Notes under the pieces: generated by a model
Told to the model about the DNA's origin: nothing
Databases searched by the model: none
What the model saw: the letters and a program-made list of their open reading frames with translations, nothing else
Shown here: positions 1 to 9,007 of the stretch, in pieces
Numbering within the stretch: the first letter of the stretch is position 1
Layout of the letters: every line of letters starts with the position of its first letter
Assembly: GCA_014872655.1 (NCBI GenBank)
Contig: WHHJ01000009.1
Location: 1-47,284, forward strand
Length of the DNA stretch: 47,284 nt
Reading direction: 5' to 3'
Source of the DNA: Clostridia bacterium
GTDB lineage: Bacteria > Bacillota > Clostridia > Oscillospirales > UBA644
Translations under genes and position numbers: made by a program

Positions 1-1
1 G

Positions 2-607
2 ATTGACGGGATCAATATTACCAAAATGCCGGAACATAAGCGGGCCAAGTTTATCGGACGTGTTTTTCAAGATCCGATGATGGGCACAGCTTCCACCATG
101 GGCATCGATGAGAATATGGCGTTGGCGCAGCGTCGTGGTAAATTCCACGGATTTAGCTGGGGATCCGGCCGTAAAGAGCGTGAAGCATATCGCCGCAAAC
201 TGCAGTCTCTGGGGCTGGGTTTGGAAGATCGGTTGACTTCAAAAGTTGGGCTGTTGTCAGGTGGACAACGGCAGGCTGTAACGCTGTTGATGGCTTCTTT
301 ACAGCGTCCCAAATTATTGTTGTTAGATGAGCATACCGCGGCCTTAGACCCCAAAACGGCAGAAAAAGTTTTGGAATTGTCCGACCGCATTATTGCCGAA
401 AATAATCTGACCGCCATGATGGTCACGCATAATATGAAAGCGGCGATCACGCACGGGAATCGGTTGATTATGATGCATGAAGGCCAGATCATTATCGATG
501 TGAGCGGAGAAGAAAAACAAAAACTGACCGTAGAAGATTTGCTGCAAATGTTCGAGCGGGCCAGCGGCGCAGAATTTGCCAATGACCGTACATTGTTGTC
601 AGATTGA
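2..607 (+). CDS. ABC transporter ATP-binding protein (5' end outside window)
   Basis: Partial gene: the reading frame is open from base 2, so the real start and the Walker A motif lie upstream of the window. What remains is the C-terminal two thirds of an ABC ATPase: Q-loop FQDP, signature LSGGQRQAV, Walker B LLLLDE followed by the D-loop, and the H-loop VTHN. Hydrophobic ATP-binding subunits like this energise import of a small solute together with separate permease and binding-protein subunits. The sequence style recalls the uncharacterised COG1101 group, often found with a substrate-binding lipoprotein and permease, which would lie upstream here. It ends 33 bases before nadE, so the two may be cotranscribed. 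Substrate unknown. Confidence 0.9.
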   Translation: MDGINITKMPEHKRAKFIGRVFQDPMMGTASTMGIDENMALAQRRGKFHGFSWGSGRKEREAYRRKLQSLGLGLEDRLTSKVGLLSGGQRQAVTLLMASLQRPKLLLLDEHTAALDPKTAEKVLELSDRIIAENNLTAMMVTHNMKAAITHGNRLIMMHEGQIIIDVSGEEKQKLTVEDLLQMFERASGAEFANDRTLLSD

Positions 608-640
608 CGGTATTGATTGATTGCAGAACGGAGTGATCCT

Positions 641-1381
641 ATGAGTTTTGATGCAGAGCGGGTAAAAGAAGAGGTTGTTTGTTGGATTCGGCAGTTTTTT
701 GAACAGAACGGTCCGGGATGTCGGGCGGTCTTAGGGATTTCCGGCGGAAAAGACAGTTCGGTTGCTGCGGCGCTGTGTGTGCAGGCTTTGGGCCGGGAAC
801 GCGTTGTAGGGGTATTAATGCCCAACGGGGTTCAGTCGGATATTGATGTGTCGCGGGCGTTGGTTTCTTTCTTGCAAATCCCGCATTATGAAGTTAATAT
901 CGGGTCGGCTTTTCAGGGGCTGACGGCAGAATTGGAGCAGCAGGTCGGAGAGCTTTCGCAGCAAACTTTATTTAATTTGCCGGCTCGGTTGCGGATGTCT
1001 ACGGTATATGCCGTATCGCAGACTTTAAACGGGCGTGTTGTCAACACCTGTAACTTGTCTGAAGATTGGATCGGGTATTCAACGCGGTATGGAGACAGTG
1101 TCGGCGATTTCAGTCCGCTTTCGCATTTGACCGTGCAGGAAGTGCGCCAGATCGGCCGGGTATTGGGATTGCCGTCAATGTTTGTAGATAAGGTTCCGTC
1201 GGATGGCCTTTGCGGTCAGACCGATGAAGAAAAACTGGGCTTTACCTACGAGGTTTTAGATCGGTATGTCCGTACCGGAGAATGTGATGATGCGGCGGTC
1301 AAAGCGCGCATTGACGAGTTGCACCAGAAGAACTTATTTAAATTGCAGCTCATGCCTTCTTTTGAATATCAGCCTCAATAA
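641..1381 (+). CDS. nadE: NAD+ synthase, NH3-dependent
   Basis: Amidates deamido-NAD+ (NaAD) to NAD+ with ATP and ammonia, the last step of NAD synthesis in the cytosol. The N-terminal third carries the PP-loop motif SGGKDSS of the adenine nucleotide alpha-hydrolase fold. There is no N-terminal glutaminase domain, so the 246-residue protein is the short, ammonia-dependent form. I chose the ATG at 641 because GGAG lies about 7 bases upstream; a TTG at 617 in the same frame has no such site. It follows the ABC ATPase gene closely. No salvage or de novo NAD genes are nearby, so the pairing with the transporter is not explained. Confidence 0.93.
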   Translation: MSFDAERVKEEVVCWIRQFFEQNGPGCRAVLGISGGKDSSVAAALCVQALGRERVVGVLMPNGVQSDIDVSRALVSFLQIPHYEVNIGSAFQGLTAELEQQVGELSQQTLFNLPARLRMSTVYAVSQTLNGRVVNTCNLSEDWIGYSTRYGDSVGDFSPLSHLTVQEVRQIGRVLGLPSMFVDKVPSDGLCGQTDEEKLGFTYEVLDRYVRTGECDDAAVKARIDELHQKNLFKLQLMPSFEYQPQ

Positions 1382-1829
1382 GGCAATCAGTTTTCGCGTT
1401 TGATCTTGCCGCGATTTTCGGATCGGCGCGCCGGGAAAGGCCATGAACGTTGTTTTCAAACGGTGTTGCTTGGGTTCTCAAAACGGTGAGCTTATCAAGG
1501 AGTCGTCTTTTCGGTTGAGGGCCTAATGCGGTTGCCGAATCCAAGGCGGGGAAGAGAAGAAAGTACAGCATGCGGGCATTGGATCAAAAAACAGGATATG
1601 TTATAAGTGACAGGCGGTACGGGATTTCCGTGCCGCCTTGCTGTATACTAAAAAAAAAGAATATTTATTCATTTTTTATGATGCTGATTTTAGTTTTTGG
1701 TTCAAAAAATGAAGTAATTTTCATGTTTAAAAGTTTTTTGTTGATGTTCTTATTTTTTAAAACTGCAAAAATATACAAAAATAAAGCAGTCCGGGTTCAA
1801 AAATTTTCATGAAAATATTCACAACGCTA
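1382..1829. other. Intergenic region between nadE and the his promoter
   Basis: No supported gene. Reading frames here are short, lack ribosome binding sites and resemble no family I know. The left part has the base composition of the neighbouring genes and could be a decayed coding remnant. The right part (about 1640-1829) is very AT-rich and leads into the his promoter. Confidence 0.6.
1612..1639 (+). terminator. Possible terminator after nadE
   Basis: An 11-bp stem with one G-U pair (AGGCGGTACGG / CCGTGCCGCCT) and a 5-base loop. It is not followed by a continuous T-run, so it is weak as an intrinsic terminator. It lies 230 bases after nadE and is the only candidate before the his promoter. 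Confidence 0.35.
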
Positions 1830-1858
1830 TTGACGAATCGGCATTTTAATTCTATAAT
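1830..1858 (+). promoter_or_regulatory. Sigma-A promoter of the his operon
   Basis: TTGACG, 17-base spacer, TATAAT. Transcription should start near 1865, leaving a leader of about 175 nt before hisZ. Confidence 0.8.
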
Positions 1859-1864
1859 AAAATA

Positions 1865-2039
1865 GATATATTATTTATTGTAGACAGATGGGACCTGTCG
1901 GGATGCTCGGTCTTCGGGCGGAACGGCTACAAAGACGGTTTCATACACAAAAGTGGATCCTGTTTTTTGTGCGGCAGAAACGTTGTGGCGGTGGACTGCC
2001 GTGAATGAGATTAAAATGATGATAGATATTGAGGGATGA
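1865..2039 (+). promoter_or_regulatory. his operon 5' leader with several hairpins
   Basis: Visible stems: GACAG/CTGTC (about 1883-1899), GCTCG/CGGGC (about 1905-1919), CACAAAA/TTTTGTG (about 1945-1971) and CGGCAG/CTGCCG (about 1971-2001), the last just upstream of the ribosome binding site. There is no T-box consensus, no run of His codons and no T-rich terminator, so I cannot assign a known regulatory class. The final hairpin could influence translation of hisZ. Confidence 0.4.
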
Positions 2040-2042
2040 ATG

Positions 2043-3158
2043 ATGGCGCAGCCGATGCAGGTATTGAACCAACGCGAAAAAACAGTGTTGGAACTGCGGT
2101 CGATCTATACTTCTTACGGTTATCGTCCGTTTAAGATGAATCAGTTTGAAGCCTATGATCTATATGCAGAGAATAAGAGCTTTTTGCTGTCCGAAAATGT
2201 TATTACGTTTACGGATGCTTCGGGGCAGCTGATGGCGCTGAAGCCCGACGTGACGTTGTCGATTGTCAAAAGCGCGCGGGACGGCGGGACGGAGAAAGTC
2301 TGTTATGACGAAAATGTATACCGGACGGATCCTGCCAGCCATGAATTCCGAGAAATTATGCAGGCCGGACTGGAATGTATCGGGGATGTGGACGCCTATT
2401 GTTCGGGCGAAGTTGTTTTGTTGGCGTTAAAAAGTTTGCAGACCATTTGTCCGGATTTTATTTTGGACCTTTCGCATATGGGATATTTGAGCGGGTTGTT
2501 TGACGATGCCGCTTTGACTGCGGTGCAGCGGGAACAGATGATGAAATGCCTGTGCTCCAAATCGAAAGGCGGCGTGTCGCAATTGTGCGCTCAGTTTGGT
2601 GTAGACGCGCAGCGGCAGCAGATTTTGTGCCAGTTAGCCGAGATGTACGAACCGGTCGAGAGCGCGTTGGCACAGTTAGAAGCGATGAGCCTCAATCCGC
2701 AGATGACCGAGGCTGTGGAGCAGTTAAAAGAATTATATGCCTTTTTGCAGCTTTTCGGATACGCGCCGTATGTTCGGATTGATTTTTCTGCGGGCAGCGA
2801 TATGCAGTATTACAGCGGGATTGTTTTTCGCGGTTTTGTATCGGGATGTGCCGATTGTGTGTTGTCGGGCGGCCGGTATGACGGACTGGTTCGAAAACTG
2901 AAGCGCCATGGCGGTGCGATCGGCTTTGCGGTTTATTTAGACCGTATTGAGCGCATATCCAGACAAAGCCGGGAACACGACGTCGACGTTTTGATTGTAT
3001 ATGACACGGATACGCCGCTTTCTGTTTTGGCCCAGCAGGTCAAAACGATCACGCAGCAGTCAAAGAGCGTGAGTGTGCAGCGCGTGGGCAACGAGGACGG
3101 CACCACGTATGTGCAGCGGCTGGATTTAACGCAGAAAGGGGCGGATCGGGATGCCTGA
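2043..3158 (+). CDS. hisZ: ATP phosphoribosyltransferase regulatory subunit HisZ
   Basis: A catalytically inactive paralogue of histidyl-tRNA synthetase that forms the hetero-octamer with short-form HisG and gives it histidine feedback control. The class II synthetase fold shows in LKPDVTLSIVK near residue 65, YDENVYR near 90, and the FSAGSDMQYYSG and GGRYDGL stretches at about 245-285. About 371 residues fits HisZ better than a full synthetase, because the anticodon-binding domain is missing. I prefer the ATG at 2043 since GAGGG sits 7 bases upstream; the ATG at 2040 is also possible. It is first in the operon and its end overlaps hisG by 8 bases, consistent with the two acting as a complex. 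Confidence 0.93.
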   Translation: MAQPMQVLNQREKTVLELRSIYTSYGYRPFKMNQFEAYDLYAENKSFLLSENVITFTDASGQLMALKPDVTLSIVKSARDGGTEKVCYDENVYRTDPASHEFREIMQAGLECIGDVDAYCSGEVVLLALKSLQTICPDFILDLSHMGYLSGLFDDAALTAVQREQMMKCLCSKSKGGVSQLCAQFGVDAQRQQILCQLAEMYEPVESALAQLEAMSLNPQMTEAVEQLKELYAFLQLFGYAPYVRIDFSAGSDMQYYSGIVFRGFVSGCADCVLSGGRYDGLVRKLKRHGGAIGFAVYLDRIERISRQSREHDVDVLIVYDTDTPLSVLAQQVKTITQQSKSVSVQRVGNEDGTTYVQRLDLTQKGADRDA

Positions 3159-3783
3159 GATGTTAAATATTGCGTTGCCGAAAGGCCGACTGGGCGAAAA
3201 AGTCTATGAGATTTTTGAGTCTGCCGGATATCCTTGTCCGGCCATTCGCGAAAAGAATCGGAAACTGATTTTTGAAAACCCGGACGCCGGTGTCCGTTAC
3301 TTCTGGGTCAAACCGTCGGACGTGGCGATTTATGTCGAACGCGGTGCGGCGGATTTAGGGGTTGCCGGCCGGGACATTTTGTTAGAATATTCTCCCGATG
3401 TGTACGAATTGGCAGATTTGGGAATGGGCAAATGCCGTATGGCCGTTGCCGGGCCGAAAGGTTTTCGGGATGATACGGCGCAGGTTTTGCGCGTGGCCAC
3501 AAAGTTTTCGCATATTGCCAAAACCTATTATGCGTCCATCGGCCGACAAATTGATATCATTCCGTTAAACGGTTCGATCGAATTGGCGCCGATTCTGCAT
3601 TTGTCGGATGTGATTGTGGATATTGTAGAGACGGGCAAGACCTTATTGGAGAATAATTTGGAGCCGTTGCAGACGATTGTAGAGATCAGCGCGCGGCTGA
3701 TTGCCAATAAGGCCGCATACAAGTTTGAGAATGAACGGATTCGAGAAATCTGTCGGCGGATAGAATCTGTTTGTGCGCAGTAG
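3151..3783 (+). CDS. hisG: ATP phosphoribosyltransferase, short form
   Basis: Catalyses the first committed step of histidine synthesis, ATP + PRPP to phosphoribosyl-ATP. At 210 residues it is the short form without the C-terminal regulatory domain, which is why a HisZ partner is needed. Family features seen: IALPKGRL at the N-terminus, the GVAGRDIL segment near residue 70, and the PRPP-binding region with DIVETGKTL near 155. The start overlaps hisZ by 8 bases, indicating translational coupling. The gene is separated from hisD by 27 bases. Confidence 0.95.
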   Translation: MPEMLNIALPKGRLGEKVYEIFESAGYPCPAIREKNRKLIFENPDAGVRYFWVKPSDVAIYVERGAADLGVAGRDILLEYSPDVYELADLGMGKCRMAVAGPKGFRDDTAQVLRVATKFSHIAKTYYASIGRQIDIIPLNGSIELAPILHLSDVIVDIVETGKTLLENNLEPLQTIVEISARLIANKAAYKFENERIREICRRIESVCAQ

Positions 3784-3810
3784 TTTTATGGGAAGAAAAG
3801 AGGAATCGCA

Positions 3811-5094
3811 ATGATCAAAAAATATATTTGGGGGCAGGTTGAGCCGGAAGAAATCTTTCGCCGAGTACAGCCTACGCGCGAGGTGACGCCGGTCGTTTCC
3901 GAAATTATTCAGACCGTTCGTCAACAGGGAGATGCGGCGCTGTTTGCGTATACGCAACGCTTTGACGGAGCGCAGCTTTCTCATCTTGCCGTATCTGCAG
4001 AAGAAATCGACGAAGCCCTGGCACAGGTCGGGCAGAAGTTTTTGGGTGTTTTGCAGCGTGCGGCCGAGAATATTCGCCGGTATCACCAACATCAAACGCG
4101 CAGCAGTTATTTGCTGACGGATACGCCGGGAGTCGTGTTGGGTCAGCGCGTGATTCCTCTGCAGCGTGTCGGCGTTTATGTTCCCGGCGGCACGGCGGCT
4201 TATCCGTCCTGCGTGCTGATGAATTGTATTCCGGCAAAAATTGCCGGTGTGGAGCAGCTGGTTATGGTAACGCCTCCGGGGCGTGACGGAAAAGTGAACC
4301 CGGGCATTTTGGCCGCGGCCAAAGTAGCAGGCGTGGATCAGATTTATAAAGTCGGCGGTGCGCAGGCTGTTGCGGCTTTGGCATACGGTACCGAAAGTAT
4401 TCCGCAGGTGGACAAGATTGTCGGCCCCGGCAACGCCTTTGTTGCCGAAGCCAAACGCCAGGTGTTCGGCCAGGTTGCGATTGATATGATTGCCGGTCCC
4501 AGCGAGATTTTGGTCATTGCCGACGCTTCTTGCGACGCGAAGGTTTTGGCCGCGGATTTGTTGTCGCAGGCTGAGCATGACAAACAGGCTTCTGCGGTGT
4601 TGATTACCAACGACGAGGCGTTGGCCGACGATGTCAGCCGTCAGTTGGAAAAACAGATCCCATTGTTGCGCCGTGCAGAGATTGCTCGGCATTCGATTGA
4701 TGAAAACGGAAAGATCATCGTAACGGACGATTTGCAAAAGGCCATCGAGGTGGCCAACCGAATTGCGCCGGAGCATTTGGAATTATGTGTTGAAAATCCG
4801 TTTGATTATTTAAGCGGTATCCGCAACGCTGGGTCGGTCTTTTTGGGCCGTAACTGCCCGGAACCGTTGGGGGATTATTTTGCCGGAACCAACCATGTTT
4901 TGCCTACGGGCGGAACCGCTCGGTTCTCCAGCCCGCTGTCGGTGGATGATTTTGTAAAAAAATCTTCGTTTATGTATTATACACAGCAGGCTTTGCAGGA
5001 TGTGAGCGAGGACGTGGCTTTTTTTGCAGAGCAGGAAGGGCTGACGGCGCACGCCAAATCGATCACGGTTCGCTTTGAGGAGGACCGCACATGA
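3811..5094 (+). CDS. hisD: Histidinol dehydrogenase
   Basis: Zinc enzyme that oxidises L-histidinol to L-histidine in two NAD+-dependent steps, the last reactions of the pathway. At 427 residues it has the normal length. Recognised blocks: the PGGTAAYPS segment near residue 130, VGPGNAFVAEAK near 205, AGPSEILVIAD near 230, QAEHDKQA near 255, and APEHLEL near 320 with conserved His. GAAAAGAGG lies upstream of the ATG. The stop overlaps the hisC start (ATGA), so the two are probably translationally coupled. Confidence 0.96.
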   Translation: MIKKYIWGQVEPEEIFRRVQPTREVTPVVSEIIQTVRQQGDAALFAYTQRFDGAQLSHLAVSAEEIDEALAQVGQKFLGVLQRAAENIRRYHQHQTRSSYLLTDTPGVVLGQRVIPLQRVGVYVPGGTAAYPSCVLMNCIPAKIAGVEQLVMVTPPGRDGKVNPGILAAAKVAGVDQIYKVGGAQAVAALAYGTESIPQVDKIVGPGNAFVAEAKRQVFGQVAIDMIAGPSEILVIADASCDAKVLAADLLSQAEHDKQASAVLITNDEALADDVSRQLEKQIPLLRRAEIARHSIDENGKIIVTDDLQKAIEVANRIAPEHLELCVENPFDYLSGIRNAGSVFLGRNCPEPLGDYFAGTNHVLPTGGTARFSSPLSVDDFVKKSSFMYYTQQALQDVSEDVAFFAEQEGLTAHAKSITVRFEEDRT

Positions 5095-6149
5095 GTCGTT
5101 TTTTCAGTGCGCGGCTTTCCGGGCTGCAAACCTACGTTCCCGGCGAGCAGCCGCAGGATATGCAGTATATTAAATTAAATACCAACGAGTCTCCTTATCC
5201 GCCTTCAGATGGCGTGATTGCTGCCGTGGACGCGCAGCAGGTGCGGGATTTAAGACTGTACCCGGATCCGGAGGGGCGTATTTTAACTCAAAAATTAGCG
5301 GATCTATATGGCGTAAAACCGGAGAATATCTTTTTGTCCAACGGCTCCGATGAAGTGCTTTCTTTTGCGTTTATGGCCTTCTGCGACGGTTCGCACGGGG
5401 CGGTATATCCGGACATTACATACGGTTTTTATCCGGTCTTTTCTGCCCTGTACGGCATTGACGGAAAGCAAATTCCGCTGCGGCCGGATTTCTTGGTAGA
5501 TATCGAGGCTTATACCCATGCGGGGCGGATGATTGTATTGGCCAATCCCAACGCGCCTACCGGGCTGCTGTTGGACGTAGACCAGATCGAGTATTTGGTT
5601 CGCCACAATCGGGATTCGGTGGTTGTGATCGATGAAGCGTATATCGATTTCGGCGGTCAGAGTTGTTATCCGCTGATCCAAAAATATGATAATTTGTTAG
5701 TGGTACGGACGTATTCCAAATCCCGCTGTATGGCCGGCGCACGTTTGGGCTTTGCGTTCGGCAGCCGGGAACTAATCGAAGATTTGACGCGGATTAAATT
5801 TTCGACCAATCCGTACAATATCAACCGGCTGACTTTGGTGGCCGGTGCGGCAGCGGTGGACGATGACGCGTATTATCAGCAGCATTGCCGGCAGATTTGC
5901 CAAACCCGGCAAAAAACAGCTGACCGCTTGGCTGAGTTGGGGTTTGAACAGACGGCCTCGCAAGCCAACTTCTTGTTTGCACGGCATCCGTCTGTGAGCG
6001 GGGAGTTATTGTATCGGCAGTTAAAAGAAAACGGTATTTTAGTCCGGCGGTTTGATCGGGAGCGCATTTCGGAGTTTTTGCGTATCACCATCGGCACTCC
6101 GGAACAGATGGAGCAGTTTTGTACGGTTATCAGCCGGCTTATTCCATAA
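5091..6149 (+). CDS. hisC: Histidinol-phosphate aminotransferase
   Basis: PLP-dependent class I/II aminotransferase that converts imidazole-acetol phosphate plus glutamate to histidinol phosphate. 352 residues. KLNTNESPY near residue 28 and NPNAPTG near 152 are typical; the Schiff-base lysine is K210 in YSKSRCMAGARLG. The ATG is in a 4-base overlap with hisD and is preceded by GGAGG inside hisD. A 66-base gap follows before hisB. Confidence 0.95.
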   Translation: MSRFFSARLSGLQTYVPGEQPQDMQYIKLNTNESPYPPSDGVIAAVDAQQVRDLRLYPDPEGRILTQKLADLYGVKPENIFLSNGSDEVLSFAFMAFCDGSHGAVYPDITYGFYPVFSALYGIDGKQIPLRPDFLVDIEAYTHAGRMIVLANPNAPTGLLLDVDQIEYLVRHNRDSVVVIDEAYIDFGGQSCYPLIQKYDNLLVVRTYSKSRCMAGARLGFAFGSRELIEDLTRIKFSTNPYNINRLTLVAGAAAVDDDAYYQQHCRQICQTRQKTADRLAELGFEQTASQANFLFARHPSVSGELLYRQLKENGILVRRFDRERISEFLRITIGTPEQMEQFCTVISRLIP

Positions 6150-6215
6150 AGCGGGATGACGGGACGGATGTGTTGACCCGGATCTCCGCAACATAATCAG
6201 AAAGGAAGAAACAGC

Positions 6216-6803
6216 ATGCGAAAAAGTGAAATTTCCCGTAAAACAGCAGAAACAGACATTCGTCTGAGCCTTTGTCTGGACGCTTACGAGCCTTCTGTCA
6301 TCCAGACCGGATGCGGTTTTCTGGATCATATGTTGACTCTCTTTGCCCGTCATGGGCGGTTTGCCTTGCAAATAGACTGTCAAGGCGATACTTATGTAGA
6401 CGATCATCACACGGTGGAGGATGTCGGTATTGTGTTGGGACAGGCTTTTCGGCAGGCTTTAGGCCAAATGCGGGGGATTAACCGTTACGGCAGTGTGGTT
6501 TTGCCGATGGACGAAGCGCTTGTTTTGTGTGCGATTGATCTCAGCGGCCGTTCCTTTTTGAATTACGGGCTGCAAGTTCCCGCTGCCAAAGTGGGGAGTT
6601 TTGACACTGAATTGGCGCAGGAATTTTTTGAGGCCTTTGTGCGCAACTGTCCGATGAGTTTGCACTTCAAGCAACTGGACGGAAAAAACTCGCACCATAT
6701 CTTAGAGGCCGCTTTTAAGGCTTTTGCCCGGACATTGCGGCAGGCGGTTGCCCTGGACGCGGCTTGTCTGGATGAGATTCCGTCTACCAAAGGGGTTTTG
6801 TAA
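6216..6803 (+). CDS. hisB: Imidazoleglycerol-phosphate dehydratase
   Basis: Dehydrates imidazole glycerol phosphate to imidazole-acetol phosphate using two Mn2+ ions. The 195-residue protein is the monofunctional form, with no N-terminal HAD phosphatase as in enteric HisB. Metal-binding motifs GCGFLDHML (near residue 33), DDHHTVED (near 67) and the second HH near residue 167 are visible. GAAAGGAAG precedes the ATG. The stop overlaps the start of hisH by one base (TAATG). Because this HisB lacks the phosphatase part, histidinol-phosphate phosphatase must be encoded elsewhere. Confidence 0.95.
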   Translation: MRKSEISRKTAETDIRLSLCLDAYEPSVIQTGCGFLDHMLTLFARHGRFALQIDCQGDTYVDDHHTVEDVGIVLGQAFRQALGQMRGINRYGSVVLPMDEALVLCAIDLSGRSFLNYGLQVPAAKVGSFDTELAQEFFEAFVRNCPMSLHFKQLDGKNSHHILEAAFKAFARTLRQAVALDAACLDEIPSTKGVL

Positions 6804-7420
6804 TGATTGGGATTATTGATTACGGCGTCGGCAATTTATTTTCGCTGCGCAGTTCGCTGCAATATATCGGCAAACAGGTTGTTGTGGCTTCTTCCGAAAA
6901 GCAGCTCGCTGGTTGCAGTCATCTGATTTTGCCGGGCGTCGGCGCGTTTGCCGATGCGGTTGCCAAGTTGCACCAGAGCGGGTTGGACACGGTGGTGCGT
7001 CAGTGCGCGGAGCAGTCAATGCCTGTGTTGGGCATTTGTTTAGGCATGCAGATGTTGTTTGATGTCAGTTACGAGTACGGGCAGCATGAGGGGCTGGGCT
7101 TGATCGGAGGCAAAGTGGTGCCGATTGCGCCGCAGGTAGACCCCTCGCTGAAGATTCCGCATATTGGTTGGAATGCCCTGCATTTCCCCACGTACCGGCC
7201 GAAAAGTCCGTTGTTTCGCAATACGCCGGAGGGCACGTTTGTTTATTTTGTGCATTCGTATTATGCAACGGATTGTGCGCCCAGCGTCATCGCCACTACC
7301 GAATACGGCATTTCGCTGACGGCGGCCGTTTCGGATAAAAATGTTTTCGGTACGCAGTTCCATCCCGAAAAAAGCGGAGACGCAGGGTTAGAAATGCTGC
7401 GTGCATTTTGCGAGATCTGA
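6803..7420 (+). CDS. hisH: Imidazole glycerol phosphate synthase, glutaminase subunit
   Basis: Class I glutamine amidotransferase that supplies ammonia to HisF. Catalytic triad visible: C79 in LGICLGMQ, and H187 and E189 in FHPEKS. The N-terminal IIDYGVGNL and the oxyanion region LPGVGAF are typical. 205 residues is normal. It starts within the stop of hisB. A 96-base gap separates it from hisA; I see no promoter or terminator there. Confidence 0.95.
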   Translation: MIGIIDYGVGNLFSLRSSLQYIGKQVVVASSEKQLAGCSHLILPGVGAFADAVAKLHQSGLDTVVRQCAEQSMPVLGICLGMQMLFDVSYEYGQHEGLGLIGGKVVPIAPQVDPSLKIPHIGWNALHFPTYRPKSPLFRNTPEGTFVYFVHSYYATDCAPSVIATTEYGISLTAAVSDKNVFGTQFHPEKSGDAGLEMLRAFCEI

Positions 7421-7516
7421 CGGCACCCGGCCGTTTGGGTTCGGTTCTGGACAAGGAGAGAAGTTCTGTTGTCTGTAGACCGGTTACTTTGTGCTTGACA
7501 AAAGGAAGGTTTGAGA

Positions 7517-8233
7517 ATGAAGATTTTTCCAGCCATTGATCTATATCAAAAAAAGGCCGTTCGGCTGCTTCGGGGCGATTACCGGCAAATGACGGTGTAC
7601 AGCGACCACCCTGTGCAAGTGGCCGATGATTTTTTTCGCTGCGGGGCATCGTATCTGCATGTTGTTGATTTAGAGGGCGCGCGCGACGGCTCGACGGCCA
7701 ATATCGACGTTGTTCGCCAGATTGCCGAAACCGGCCGTCTGCATGTCGAAATCGGCGGAGGAATCCGGAGCATGCAGACTATATCGGATTACTTGCAAGC
7801 CGGTGTTTTTCGTGTAATTCTGGGTACGGCCGCTTTACAGCAGCAAGGCTTTGTTCGGCAGGCTATTCGGGAATTCGGCGCGCAGCATATCGTGGTTGGC
7901 GTGGATATGAAAGACGGCTTTGTGGCGGTACACGGTTGGACGGAAGTATCGCAGCAGCGCGGGATGGATTTTTGCCTGCAACTGCAGCAGGACGGGGTAC
8001 AGACGATCATCTGTACCGACATCTCAAAAGACGGTGCCATGCAGGGGACGAATTTTGAACTGTACCGGCAGCTTTCGGCAAGTTTGGAGATGGATATCGT
8101 CGCCTCCGGAGGAATTTCTACTTTGCAGGATATCGAAACGCTGCGGCAGATGAATTTGTCCGGAGCTATTTTGGGCAAAGCATTGTATACGGGCGCAATT
8201 GATTTAAAGCAGGCCATTGCTGCAGGGGAGTGA
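7517..8233 (+). CDS. hisA: ProFAR isomerase (phosphoribosylformimino-AICAR-P isomerase)
   Basis: Amadori rearrangement of ProFAR to PRFAR on a (beta/alpha)8 barrel. Catalytic aspartates: D8 in FPAIDLY and D130 in VVGVDMKDG. The two half-barrel phosphate-binding segments, GGGIRS and ASGGIS, are present. I use the ATG at 7517, with GGAAGG about 8 bases upstream, rather than the in-frame TTG at 7511. About 238 residues, normal for the family. Four bases separate it from hisF. Confidence 0.94.
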   Translation: MKIFPAIDLYQKKAVRLLRGDYRQMTVYSDHPVQVADDFFRCGASYLHVVDLEGARDGSTANIDVVRQIAETGRLHVEIGGGIRSMQTISDYLQAGVFRVILGTAALQQQGFVRQAIREFGAQHIVVGVDMKDGFVAVHGWTEVSQQRGMDFCLQLQQDGVQTIICTDISKDGAMQGTNFELYRQLSASLEMDIVASGGISTLQDIETLRQMNLSGAILGKALYTGAIDLKQAIAAGE

Positions 8234-8237
8234 AAAG

Positions 8238-8996
8238 ATGATCACAAAGCGTATTATTCCGTGCCTTGACGTTAAAGACGGACGCGTTGTCAAGGGCGTT
8301 AATTTTTTAGGGCTGGCAGACGTATCATCTCCGGTCAAATTGGCCCAATTTTATAACCACAGCGGCGCCGATGAGTTGGTTTTTTATGATATTACGGCTT
8401 CTTCCGAAAATCGGAGCCTGTTTACGGAGATCCTGACCGAGGTGGCCGAGCAGATTTTTATTCCGCTGACCGTCGGCGGAGGCATTCATTCCCTGGCGGA
8501 TTTTGAGCGGGTCCTTCAGTGCGGCGCCGATAAAGTCAGCGTCAACTCCGGGGCTCTGAAAAACCCGGACCTGATCGAACAGGCCGCCAAGCGGTATGGC
8601 GATCAGTGTGTGGTGTTGTCGGTGGATGTCAAACGCGTAGACGGTGTTTATACTGTTTTTGCCAAAGGCGGACGTGAGAATACTGGGCTGGAGGCCATTG
8701 AGTGGATCCGGCGCGGCGTTGGATCCGGCGCAGGCGAAGTGGTGGTGAACAGCATTGATACGGACGGGGTCAAACAAGGGTTTGATTTACCGCTGCTGGG
8801 TGAAGTTTGTGCGGCAGTCAGCGTTCCGGTCATCGCTTCGGGCGGTGCGGGAAGTATCGATGATTTTGTAAAATTGTTTCACACATTGCCGCAAGTTGAT
8901 GCGGGATTGGCCGCCTCGATTTTCCATTTTGGTGAAGTCGATATTCGACACTTAAAGCAAAAATTGGCTCAGGAACAGATTCCTGTTCGAATTTAG
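8238..8996 (+). CDS. hisF: Imidazole glycerol phosphate synthase, cyclase subunit
   Basis: Cyclase partner of HisH: uses ammonia from HisH to turn PRFAR into imidazole glycerol phosphate and AICAR, the latter returning to purine synthesis. TIM barrel with catalytic D11 (IIPCLDVKDG) and D130 (VVLSVDVKR), and phosphate-binding GGGIHS and ASGGAGS. Starting at the ATG at 8238, after AGGGGAG, gives 252 residues, the usual length; the longer frame from 8217 would overlap hisA needlessly. hisIE follows after 11 bases. Confidence 0.95.
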   Translation: MITKRIIPCLDVKDGRVVKGVNFLGLADVSSPVKLAQFYNHSGADELVFYDITASSENRSLFTEILTEVAEQIFIPLTVGGGIHSLADFERVLQCGADKVSVNSGALKNPDLIEQAAKRYGDQCVVLSVDVKRVDGVYTVFAKGGRENTGLEAIEWIRRGVGSGAGEVVVNSIDTDGVKQGFDLPLLGEVCAAVSVPVIASGGAGSIDDFVKLFHTLPQVDAGLAASIFHFGEVDIRHLKQKLAQEQIPVRI

Positions 8997-9007
8997 GAGG
9001 AATTGGG

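Noticed and set aside
1570..1812. 80-codon frame before the his promoter
   Set aside because: Runs through AT-rich DNA and a hairpin, lacks a ribosome binding site and family resemblance.
1929..1970. GTGGATCC segment of the his leader as a T-box
   Set aside because: The T-box consensus around the tRNA-binding bulge and the specifier stem are missing.
1888..2004. 38-codon frame in the his leader as a leader peptide
   Set aside because: Only one His codon, no ribosome binding site, and no terminator/antiterminator pair.
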